64,000 nt of DNA, taken from contig NZ_CP015411.1 of NCBI RefSeq assembly GCF_001750165.1, positions 902,001 through 966,000 on the forward strand, given 5' to 3'. Shown here one piece after another: positions 23,724-31,390 of the stretch; within the stretch, counting starts at the first letter, position 1; every line of letters begins with the position of its first letter. The notes beneath the pieces were generated by a model that worked only from the letters and a program-made list of their open reading frames with translations, did not search any database and was not told where the DNA came from. The stretch comes from Pseudoalteromonas luteoviolacea. Its GTDB lineage: Bacteria > Pseudomonadota > Gammaproteobacteria > Enterobacterales > Alteromonadaceae. Position numbers and translations under genes: made by a program.

Positions 23724-26165
23724 TTAGAATTTATAGTTGGCGTTGATAACCCAAGTACGTGGAGAACCAGCTTTTTTAGGTACAAACCCGTATGTATCGT
23801 AGTAAGATTCATCCAGTAGGTTGCGTACATGCACCTTCACATCCAGTTGTTCGGTGACTTGATAACCAAGGTGAGCTGAAATCAGGGTTTCCCCTTGTTT
23901 GGTATCGGCCAGTGAACCACGTCGAGTACCAGCGGGTATGCCAAGATCAACGCCACGCGGCGCTAATACATTCACTGTAGTGTCATCGTTCCACTGTAAG
24001 CCAATACCTGCTCGCCAGTCGTTGTATTGATAGCTTGTATTTAACTTCAGTAACTTGCGTGGCGCTTCTTTGTTAACGTCTTCACCTTGTTGATCTTCAA
24101 GTGAGAACTCGCTGTAACTGGCGTTAAGTTGCCAGTTCTCAGTGATGTCACCCGCTATTTCAAGTTCAAATCCGGTTGAGTTTGCACCGTCTACTTGGCG
24201 GTATCGGATTGGATTTGAGTTGGCATATTCTGGAATGGCTTCAGCGACGTTTTTTAGCAAAGTATCAAATGCGGCAATGTTGATATTAAACTTATCGTCA
24301 AATAGTGCGAGCTTTAATCCAAGCTCAATGTTCTGGCCGGTAATGGCTTCAATCGGGTCAAGATTAATATCAACCAAACCAGGTTGGGGTTTGTATGTAT
24401 CTGTGTAACTTGCATAGATGTTTAAAGTGTCGGTTGGACTGTATACCAGACCTAAGTACTTACTGTCACCGTCATCAGAAGACGAAGAAGCCGAATGGCC
24501 TTGCCAAGACGTATAGTTTTTATTGTGTTGTTTGAATTTATAAAACTTGATACCCGCGATCACATTGACCTGATCATGCACATCGATATTGGTGCTCAGT
24601 GCCAATGTTTCCTCATCGACGGCTTCCATTCGATCCATGATTTTTTGGTTCATGTTTGGCGCATTGATGCCGCGAGCAGGATTTTCGTTAAAGATGCTAT
24701 CAATTGGGTGGAAAGCACGGCGACCCTCAGGGGTTTCTTTTTCGTACGTTACATTCGTGTACTCTGTCTCGTTATTTAAATATGTAATATTTATCTGGTG
24801 TTCTCGGCCAAGGAGCTCAATTCTACCTATCGCGCTGGCGGTAATTGTGGTGACTTCTCCTTCATCGGCAAACAGTGAATCAATACCAAATAGGCCTTTT
24901 CCTGTTTGAGGGTCTGGTGCAAATGCGAAGTAAGTAAAAATTGAATCTAAATCATTGGTACCATGATAAATCGCACCGTTAAGTTGCCAATCGAGGTTGA
25001 GCTGGTGAGAAAGCTTAAATGTATACCCTGTATGTTCTCTATTTTGAAATGCATTGGGAGAAGCTAAATTGGTCGATTTTGGCAGATCTGTGCGACTACC
25101 GTCTGTATTGAAAATAGGCACCCCCCAATGTACACCATTATGGTCTAGCTTTTGGTGATGAAGTGTCAGAGCGGCTTCAGTTTGCTCTTGTGCGCCAAAA
25201 TAGCCATGAAACTGGGTATAGATGACTTGCTTTTGGATGTCCTCTCTATCGACATACGTGTCGCTATCTTCAAAGACAAGCACGACACGAGCCGCATATT
25301 TACCATCTTCGGTCAATGCGCTGCTGGCGTCTAATTCTGCACGTTTGTGATTAAAACTGCCGAGTTCAGCTGATACGTTCAATAAACGCTCACGAGTAGG
25401 CTTTTTGGAAATAAGGTTAACAGTTGCCGAGGGCTCACCTGCACCAGCCATTAAACCAGCCGCACCACGCAGTACTTCGACGGAGTCATAAACGGCGCTG
25501 TCTAAGCGAAATTCTTGTCCACGAGAAAAACCAGCTGGCATGCCATCTTTAACATATTCATTGACGTAAAAACCGCGAGAAGAAAAGAGTGTATCGTCTG
25601 ATGTCCCATATTTATAGCGATAAACACCCGCACTATTATTGAGCACATCCTCTATATCATCTAGCCCATAATATTCAATAAAATTAGCATCTAAGACTGA
25701 GATTGATTGAGGAGTTTCCTTAACGGATAGATCAAGCCCAGTCGGGGAGGAGCTGCGCTCAATGGGTTGACCTAATACCTCTATGGTCTCGACCGCTTTC
25801 ACATGCATATCTGGTAATTGTGCTACGGGGTCGCTGACACCATTGTCATTGATAACATAACCTGTATCTGTTTTAGAGTATTTCAGGTTTGTACCAGCGA
25901 GCAATTGCGCTATTGCTTGCTCCACACTGAGTGTGCCTGAGATTTGATGACTTTTCAGGTTTTCACTCAATGTGCTATTAATAGAAATCGAAATGCCGGT
26001 TTGCTCACCGAGTTCTGAAATCGCTTGATCGAGAGAGCTGGCAGGTAAACTCAGTGAATAGACCTGATCATTTGCATTTGCATGGATAGAAGAAGTCAGT
26101 AATACACCGGATAAACTGGCAGCCAGTAAGCTAAATTTAAACGATTTGATAGGTTGAGCAACCAT
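23724..26165 (-). CDS. TonB-dependent siderophore receptor with signalling (STN) domain
   Basis: An 813-residue outer-membrane receptor. Signal peptide 1-30 (LLAASLSGVLLTSSIHANA). An STN (secretin/TonB N-terminal) signalling domain covers about 33-105: LPASSLDQAISELGEQTGIS. Then comes a likely TonB box (ETIEVLG), a plug domain with SISVLDANFIEYYGLDDIED and VEVLRGAAGLMAGAGEPSA, and a 22-strand barrel ending in a terminal phenylalanine (WVINANYKF). FpvA, FoxA and PupB have the same layout: ligand binding is passed from the STN domain to FecR. The siderophore cannot be deduced. Immediately preceded by fecR and fecI-type genes. Confidence 0.95.
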   Translation of the reverse strand: MVAQPIKSFKFSLLAASLSGVLLTSSIHANANDQVYSLSLPASSLDQAISELGEQTGISISINSTLSENLKSHQISGTLSVEQAIAQLLAGTNLKYSKTDTGYVINDNGVSDPVAQLPDMHVKAVETIEVLGQPIERSSSPTGLDLSVKETPQSISVLDANFIEYYGLDDIEDVLNNSAGVYRYKYGTSDDTLFSSRGFYVNEYVKDGMPAGFSRGQEFRLDSAVYDSVEVLRGAAGLMAGAGEPSATVNLISKKPTRERLLNVSAELGSFNHKRAELDASSALTEDGKYAARVVLVFEDSDTYVDREDIQKQVIYTQFHGYFGAQEQTEAALTLHHQKLDHNGVHWGVPIFNTDGSRTDLPKSTNLASPNAFQNREHTGYTFKLSHQLNLDWQLNGAIYHGTNDLDSIFTYFAFAPDPQTGKGLFGIDSLFADEGEVTTITASAIGRIELLGREHQINITYLNNETEYTNVTYEKETPEGRRAFHPIDSIFNENPARGINAPNMNQKIMDRMEAVDEETLALSTNIDVHDQVNVIAGIKFYKFKQHNKNYTSWQGHSASSSSDDGDSKYLGLVYSPTDTLNIYASYTDTYKPQPGLVDINLDPIEAITGQNIELGLKLALFDDKFNINIAAFDTLLKNVAEAIPEYANSNPIRYRQVDGANSTGFELEIAGDITENWQLNASYSEFSLEDQQGEDVNKEAPRKLLKLNTSYQYNDWRAGIGLQWNDDTTVNVLAPRGVDLGIPAGTRRGSLADTKQGETLISAHLGYQVTEQLDVKVHVRNLLDESYYDTYGFVPKKAGSPRTWVINANYKF

Positions 26166-26287
26166 GGTTTTCCTTAGTTTTAATTAATGTGTCACTCTAT
26201 ATGCCCCGCCAGTGAGGAAAATCTGCCAATTTTTTTTTATTAATTTAATATTTTTTTTATTACACTGAAATATAAGTATTTTTATGG

Positions 26288-27199
26288 CTAATTTTTATTG
26301 ATAACTTGCCACACACTCGGAATGCCAGTGAGAGTAAGTTCTGGAAATGTGTTGATAATTTGCCTAAGTATTTGCTTTGGAGCCTCAAGAGAGAAAGCGC
26401 CACTGATCCGCAATTGAGCAGCCGCAGGGGCAACTCGAATGGAGCCTGATAGGTAACGTGATAACTCAGAAATAAACTGCTCAAGAGGCATTTGAGATAC
26501 GCTCAGCATGCCTTTCGTCCAGCTTGTCGCATGGCGCGGTGTGCTAATAATACGTGCACCGGTATGATCAGAAATGAGCGTATTTCCTCGTGCCACTTGA
26601 TAGTACTGTCCGTTAGTATAGATATTAAATTGTTGGTTCAATGCACTAAAGCGCAGCTGTCCTCCTTCATCAAAAAGGATAAACTCACTGCCCTCTGGCG
26701 CTTCTAGGTGACATTGTGGGCTTGAAATTATCAGACTGATTTGGCAAACAACATGTGCTTCACCATATTTCAGTTGTAGTGCTGTGGCAGAAAGGTTGAT
26801 AGCACTGTGCGTGTTGAGATGGACCTCCGCCTGTCTTAAGTCAGATAATTTAACTTGTTCGCCAACCTGTGCATGATGGTCGGCTAGCTTGGCACTGATC
26901 CCTAACTCTTTTTGGTAGCGCCAAGTGAGTCCGCTTGATATAGAAATCACAGCAATTGATTTTAAGATATGACGGCGACTATGCTGTGCTTTAGAGAGTG
27001 TATTTAATGATTGTTGACCATCAAGCTGAAGCCCAGAAAACATTTGCTGTGAGCGCTGAACCTGTAGCCATGCTTTTTGATGTGTTGGATCTTCCTCTAG
27101 CCATTGAGTGAAAGCCTGTTTTTGAGTGCGTGTCAGAGATTGTGCTTCATGTTGCACATACCATTTAATCGCTTGTTTTATCGCTGACTGTGTTGGCAT
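26288..27199 (-). CDS. FecR-type anti-sigma factor / signal transducer
   Basis: A 303-residue inner-membrane regulator; the ATG at 27197-27199 is four bases after the sigma-factor stop, while a TTG further upstream would overlap it. The cytoplasmic N-terminal anti-sigma domain (AIKQAIKWYVQHEAQSLT, then AFTQWLEEDPTHQKAW) precedes a membrane helix (ILKSIAVISISSGLTW, about residues 84-99) and a periplasmic FecR domain with VGEQVKLSDLRQAEVHLNTH. The C-terminal part (LRISGAFSLEAPKQIL) resembles an STN-like module and should contact the receptor's STN domain. It receives the signal from the downstream receptor and controls the upstream sigma factor. Confidence 0.92.
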   Translation of the reverse strand: MPTQSAIKQAIKWYVQHEAQSLTRTQKQAFTQWLEEDPTHQKAWLQVQRSQQMFSGLQLDGQQSLNTLSKAQHSRRHILKSIAVISISSGLTWRYQKELGISAKLADHHAQVGEQVKLSDLRQAEVHLNTHSAINLSATALQLKYGEAHVVCQISLIISSPQCHLEAPEGSEFILFDEGGQLRFSALNQQFNIYTNGQYYQVARGNTLISDHTGARIISTPRHATSWTKGMLSVSQMPLEQFISELSRYLSGSIRVAPAAAQLRISGAFSLEAPKQILRQIINTFPELTLTGIPSVWQVINKN

Positions 27200-27203
27200 T
27201 GTT

Positions 27204-27701
27204 TCAAATTGACTCACTTTGCACTTCAATACAAGCCATTATCGCCTTACACATGGCTTTTTGAACGATATTAACGCTGACATCTAGTTGCTTAGCAATG
27301 TCTTTATAAGGTAGCCCATCAATACGTGCCATGATAAATATTTGTCTAATGCGTTGTGGTAGTTTTTCCAGTACCAAAGAGAGTTGCTCTAACGTATGGA
27401 TAATCATTTGTTGTGTTTCGGGGCTGGGGACTAGGTGCTCAGGTTGTTGGGCAAGCGTTTCGAGATAAGCTTGCTCTATAGATTGCCTGCGCCAATGGTT
27501 ATTCACAAGACCCGTTGCCAATGTTGTTAGATAAGCTCTGGGAGAATGGATAGGTTCGAGTTTTTTAGCCGCTTGTTTATTCAGTACTCTAAGGAAAGTG
27601 TCTTGTGCAATATCTGCAGCCTGTGCTTGACAGTTTAGCTTGTTGTATAAAAACTGACGTAACCACGAGTGATGATCTTGATACAAAGACTCTATTTGCA
27701 A
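27204..27701 (-). CDS. FecI-type ECF sigma factor
   Basis: A 165-residue ECF sigma factor of the iron-starvation (FecI/PvdS) group. Region 2 reads AADIAQDTFLRVLNKQ and AYLTTLATGLVNNHWRR; region 4 reads LEKLPQRIRQIFIMARIDGL, then YKDIAKQLDVSVNIVQKAM. The start is TTG at 27699-27701 with AAGGAAA upstream. It should direct transcription of the downstream receptor operon once FecR is activated. A sigma70-like promoter with an overlapping inverted repeat lies upstream. Confidence 0.93.
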   Translation of the reverse strand: MQIESLYQDHHSWLRQFLYNKLNCQAQAADIAQDTFLRVLNKQAAKKLEPIHSPRAYLTTLATGLVNNHWRRQSIEQAYLETLAQQPEHLVPSPETQQMIIHTLEQLSLVLEKLPQRIRQIFIMARIDGLPYKDIAKQLDVSVNIVQKAMCKAIMACIEVQSESI

Positions 27702-27737
27702 AGTATTTCCTTTTTTGAGTGCTTATTGGGAATAAAA

Positions 27738-27775
27738 ATTGTTCGCAATTATAAGGTTTATTGCAATTTAAGCAA
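27738..27775 (-). promoter_or_regulatory. Predicted promoter and overlapping inverted repeat upstream of fecI-type gene
   Basis: On the minus strand TTGCTT (27770-27775), a 16-base spacer and TATAAT (27748-27753) form a good sigma70 promoter. AATTG-N4-CAATT (27738-27751) overlaps the -10 and could be an operator. It is not a clear Fur box. Confidence 0.55.
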
Positions 27776-28039
27776 GTGATTGAGAGTGCCATAACGGCTC
27801 ATGTTGTATCACAGTCTATTTAAGAGCTTGCTGACTTATTATTTATGTAATGGCTTGTTTGAAGTGGTGTTTTGCTGCGAACTTGACGTAGTGATATTTA
27901 TTCCTCCTCCGTTTTTTTGACGATAATGTATGAATGGAAAATGTCTGTAAATCCCACGACATAGTCGGGCAACGAACACTGTGGCATCCAATATTAGGTG
28001 TGTTATTATCCGCAAAGGCAATGGAAAATAGTTTGAGAA
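27776..28039. other. Divergent intergenic region between fecI-type and ParB-like genes
   Basis: No gene is apparent. It holds the small palindrome CGACATAGTCG at 27957-27967, 73 bases before the ParB-like start, which is a weak candidate for a binding site. The rest is unremarkable AT-rich sequence. Confidence 0.4.
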
Positions 28040-29104
28040 ATGATGTTTAATAAAAGAGATGATTTAATATTAGCAACCCTTAGTAATAGTCAAAAGCTAC
28101 ACAGTGAAAGTTTCGACTATAAATCTCTATTTTTAAACTTAATTACTCCAGATGATACCAATGCGCGCTTTTTGCCTAGTGTATTTATAGAGAATGAGCA
28201 TGCGAGACAATTTACATCTAGGAAGCTTACTAAAAAGCAGCTAGTTGATTTATATGACGCAGATGGCAAAGTCATTATCGGTAAAGATTGCATTATTAAT
28301 TGTCTCAAGTACGGGACAAGTGATTGGAAAAAAGCGAACCAAACCATTGAGTCGATAGTTGAGCTGGGTGAGAACATTTCAGTTTCTGAAATCATTCAAG
28401 TACCTACTGTATACCCAGTTGAAAACAATAAATATCAAATTTTGACTGGCCACAGACGTTTCTTTGCGCTGATTTTCACATTTGGTATCGATCATGCTGC
28501 GCAATTCAAGGTGTATGACTCAAAGCCTTTATTATATAAAGTAAAGCAGTTTCAAGAGAACGCGAGCCGAGAGGACTTACCACAGTATGGTAAGCTACAA
28601 GCATTTCTCTCCGCAATGTTGGAAATGGAAGGTGTTGACCAAGCGCGGTTAAAAATTGGAGAGAAAAAATTAACCGTCAGAGATAAAGCGAAGAACCTCG
28701 GGATCTCTATGGGAGCTTATGACAATTACAATGTCCTAACGCGTTACTCTGAAGTGATAAAAGCTTATGAAGGTGGCTTGAGTGCTTCATTTGTTAAGGT
28801 CAAAAAAGTTATCTTAGAGTGTGAGCAAAACTACAAAATTAAACACGACAAGAAGTTACTTAGTATTGGTGATAAGAAGCAAATAGGCGAGCAAATCGCC
28901 ACGCGTTTATCAGGGAAAAAGCCGCCGAGTGAAAAAGTACCTACATACCAGTTGAAGAAGATCAATCAGGTAGACGTGTTGAGAAAATTGTTATTTACCG
29001 ATGTCTCGCAGTTAGACACTGATATCGATTGGACCACATTAGATTGGGATGACCATGAGCAAGTTAACAAGGTGCTGGAAGGCCTGCTAGAACAGCTGGT
29101 TTGA
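28040..29104 (+). CDS. ParB/Spo0J-like nuclease-fold protein, no ParA partner
   Basis: A 354-residue protein. An N-terminal extension precedes a ParB N-terminal domain at about 115-175: SVSEIIQVPTVYPVENNKY, then QILTGHRRFFALIF, where GHRR is the ParB box II signature (GxRR, involved in CTP binding in true ParB). A helical DNA-binding region with a predicted HTH follows (VRDKAKNLGISMGAYDNYNV). The last 120 residues are lysine-rich and unmatched. No parA lies on either side, so a housekeeping chromosome-partition role is unlikely. Plasmid- or island-derived ParB-like regulators are an alternative. Followed by a strong terminator. Confidence 0.82.
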   Translation: MMFNKRDDLILATLSNSQKLHSESFDYKSLFLNLITPDDTNARFLPSVFIENEHARQFTSRKLTKKQLVDLYDADGKVIIGKDCIINCLKYGTSDWKKANQTIESIVELGENISVSEIIQVPTVYPVENNKYQILTGHRRFFALIFTFGIDHAAQFKVYDSKPLLYKVKQFQENASREDLPQYGKLQAFLSAMLEMEGVDQARLKIGEKKLTVRDKAKNLGISMGAYDNYNVLTRYSEVIKAYEGGLSASFVKVKKVILECEQNYKIKHDKKLLSIGDKKQIGEQIATRLSGKKPPSEKVPTYQLKKINQVDVLRKLLFTDVSQLDTDIDWTTLDWDDHEQVNKVLEGLLEQLV

Positions 29105-29132
29105 TAATAAACTAAATTGTTTGTCAATCTAG

Positions 29133-29162
29133 AAAAAGCAGGGCGGTTTCCCTGCTTTTTTT
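29133..29162 (+). terminator. Terminator of the ParB-like gene
   Basis: Stem AAAAAGCAGGG / CCCTGCTTTTT with loop CGGTTT and a seven-T tail. Confidence 0.9.
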
Positions 29163-29675
29163 GATTTTGACTCTTTAATTGAGTGCGGTAGTTTGTCTAG
29201 CGAATCGAAAAACTTGTTTAATTGCTTTTTGGTAAATAGTGAGGTGTGTATATTTGATTGGTGTCCTCAAAGTATTGTTGATTTTAGGAATGAGTAAGCG
29301 CTGCTAATTAAGTGGTTTATTATTACTCATTGAGGACAGCGAAAATGCTAAGCTATTCAATGGTAATCGCTGATTTTACGATCTAAATAGATTTTAATTG
29401 TACATTGGTAGGGCATAGATATAGCTTGAGAGGCCCGTTTTTACAGTGATCTTTCGCAATACTGAAAGAACTACATTGTTTTTGATAATGTAACCTTGTG
29501 AGTATTCTAAAGCATAAATGATGTTTTCATTACTGATGTTTGACAGTGCGCTTTAAATGTTGTTTTTACCCTGTAAATTATTACAAGTTCTGTGTTTTTT
29601 ATAGGTTTTTTACTTCTACCTGCAAAATAATCGTGTTACTTTTGACAACAGATGTTAATAAGGAAACGCAAACAT
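29163..29675. other. Non-coding region containing a structured inverted repeat
   Basis: About 510 bases with no credible gene. It holds the long interrupted inverted repeat described at 29262-29338. The last 20 bases contain AAGGAAACG, the ribosome-binding site of the next small gene. Confidence 0.5.
29262..29338. repeat. Long interrupted inverted repeat
   Basis: TGTCCTCAA (29262-29270) and AATGAGTAA (29289-29297) pair in order with TTACTCATT (29323-29331) and TTGAGGACA (29330-29338). The right arm is continuous, while the left arm contains an 18-20 base insertion, so an RNA would form a long stem with one large bulge. Confidence 0.55.
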
Positions 29676-29864
29676 ATGAGCACTAACAACGAGTATTTTA
29701 ATGATGTAAACGCTTTTTCTTCGAGAGAACATGAACTGATCAGAAAAGCGTTTAAGCAAGGTTATCTTCAAGGCAAAGAAGATGGTATCAACGGTATACA
29801 TGTAAGTAGTCGAGTAATCGAAAATGCGCTATTTACTGAAGAAGAGACTGCATTAGCATTCTGA
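29676..29864 (+). CDS. Small acidic protein of unknown function
   Basis: The ATG at 29676, preceded by AAGGAAACG, gives 62 residues; an ATG eight codons upstream lacks such a site. The sequence is soluble and mostly helical: FSSREHELIRKAFKQGYLQG and KEDGINGIHVSSRVIENALF, with an acidic end. The 'FKQGYLQGKEDG' segment is reminiscent of small regulatory proteins with a glycine-bounded helix, but no family is recognised. It stands alone in an AT-rich region between the ParB-like gene and the di-heme peroxidase. Confidence 0.6.
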   Translation: MSTNNEYFNDVNAFSSREHELIRKAFKQGYLQGKEDGINGIHVSSRVIENALFTEEETALAF

Positions 29865-30358
29865 TCATTGCATAACGTGGCAAGAGAGTTCGCGTGTCTA
29901 AAAGCAATCTCACTTTACCGTTATGTAACGCTATCTTGGAGTCAATAGGCGATATAATGACTGTTAATATGGTGGGCATCTTTTTCATTGATTCAAATGA
30001 AGTTTTTGTAAGATGCCCATACTTTAAATAGGCTTGCTCGTTGGTTCTATCTGATTTCGTTAATGCGTTTACATTCAAACCCGCAGGCGCTCCACTTTAG
30101 TCGTCCTCATTTATCTTATCTTTTTTATGTCCCAGATTTTAAAATAGTGAACCTGTTCCGAGTACTTTTACTGAATAGAGTATAGCCATAACTGCTGGCG
30201 GTATGACATAGTGACGTTAGTGTTTAACCGAATTTATAGCGTCATGATTCGTCTTTTTTCGCGCTTTTCGAGAGCTGAAAATTTTCAGTTATTTTGTAAA
30301 CCACTGTCTATACTTGGATGAATAGTCAATCAGTGCAAGGTGTTTCAAGGATGCTGAT
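29865..30358. other. Intergenic region upstream of the di-heme peroxidase
   Basis: About 490 bases. A 7-bp inverted repeat CATAACG (29870-29876) / CGTTATG (29919-29925) lies after the small gene. Open frames on the minus strand need a TTG start and have no supporting features. The last 15 bases include AAGGA for the next gene. Confidence 0.4.
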
Positions 30359-31390
30359 ATGAGTAGTAAGTACATCGTACTCGTTGCCATCACACTAGCT
30401 GCAATATTCCTAATACTGGCGATTCAGTTTAAATCGGCTCAACAACGTCATCATTGGCAACAAGATGTCGTTGAGGTGCACTCTACTGAGATCGTGTATC
30501 AAGAGCGCAAAGTGGATGCGCCTATCCAGCCTTTACCTATTGTGAAGCAATACGATGTGGCATGGGCACAATTAGGTAAAGCTTTATTCAAAAGCCCATT
30601 GTTGTCTGCTGATAATTCGGTGTCCTGCGCATCTTGCCACGACTTGTATAATGGTGGGGATGATGGTTTTTCTGTGTCTGTTGGCATCAAACAGCAACTG
30701 GGTGAGCGCAATTCTCCAACTGTGATTAATTCAGTCCTTAATTTTCGTCAATTTTGGGATGGTCGCAGCCCTAACTTAGAGTCTCAAACGCCTGAGCCTA
30801 TTCATAATCCAATGGAAATGGGCACAAATTGGCAAGCGGTGATCGAAAAACTAAATGCGCAGCCAGACTTTGTGAAAAGTTTTAATGCGGTTTCAAATGA
30901 TGGCATTACCGTAGAAAACATCATAAAAGCGATTGTGGCTTTTGAGGCGTCGCTCATTTCTCAAAATACGCCAATTGACGATTTCCTGTTGGGTAAAACC
31001 AATGCATTAACTACCCAGCAGAAGCGTGGGTATGAAAAGTTTATGTCTTATGGTTGTGTGACTTGTCATCAAGGTCGCAATATTGGTGGCAATTTATATC
31101 AAAAAGTGGGCCGCTTAGATCAAGTACCAGCTCAATTGTTAGATGATTTGGGCCGCTTTGAATTGACACAAAACCCTCTGGATAAGTTTGTGTTCAAAGT
31201 GCCTAGTTTACGTAATGTTGCTTTAACAGCACCCTATTTTCACAATGGTTCAGTGGACAATTTGTCTGATGCGATCCGGATCATGGCCAGAGGTCAGCTG
31301 GGTTTAGATTTAAGTGATGAAGATGTTGCAGACATAGAGGCATTACTGCACTCTTTCTCTGGTAACTTACCGAGGTCTTTAGCGGAGTGA
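30359..31390 (+). CDS. Di-heme cytochrome c peroxidase family protein
   Basis: A 343-residue protein with an N-terminal membrane anchor or signal (YIVLVAITLAAIFLILAIQF) and two c-type heme motifs: CASCH (about residue 86) and CVTCH (about 234). The regions WAQLGKALFKSPLLSADNSV, RNSPTVINSVLNFRQFWDGR (in part) and VPSLRNVALTAPYFHNGSV are the classic elements of bacterial CcpA/MauG peroxidases. They reduce H2O2 with electrons from small cytochromes in the periplasm, or oxidise proteins as in MauG. Because no cleavage site is obvious, it may remain tethered to the inner membrane. The stop overlaps the start of a hybrid kinase gene, suggesting a sensing link. Confidence 0.93.
   Translation: MSSKYIVLVAITLAAIFLILAIQFKSAQQRHHWQQDVVEVHSTEIVYQERKVDAPIQPLPIVKQYDVAWAQLGKALFKSPLLSADNSVSCASCHDLYNGGDDGFSVSVGIKQQLGERNSPTVINSVLNFRQFWDGRSPNLESQTPEPIHNPMEMGTNWQAVIEKLNAQPDFVKSFNAVSNDGITVENIIKAIVAFEASLISQNTPIDDFLLGKTNALTTQQKRGYEKFMSYGCVTCHQGRNIGGNLYQKVGRLDQVPAQLLDDLGRFELTQNPLDKFVFKVPSLRNVALTAPYFHNGSVDNLSDAIRIMARGQLGLDLSDEDVADIEALLHSFSGNLPRSLAE

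Noticed and set aside
29833..30078. 81-codon minus-strand frame overlapping the 62-residue gene
   Set aside because: Needs a TTG start without a ribosome-binding site, has low-complexity hydrophobic content and overlaps a better gene.
27839..30358. A mobile element or plasmid-partition island around the ParB-like gene
   Set aside because: No integrase, transposase, replication gene, ParA, tRNA or flanking direct repeats are seen, so only the single orphan gene is reported.
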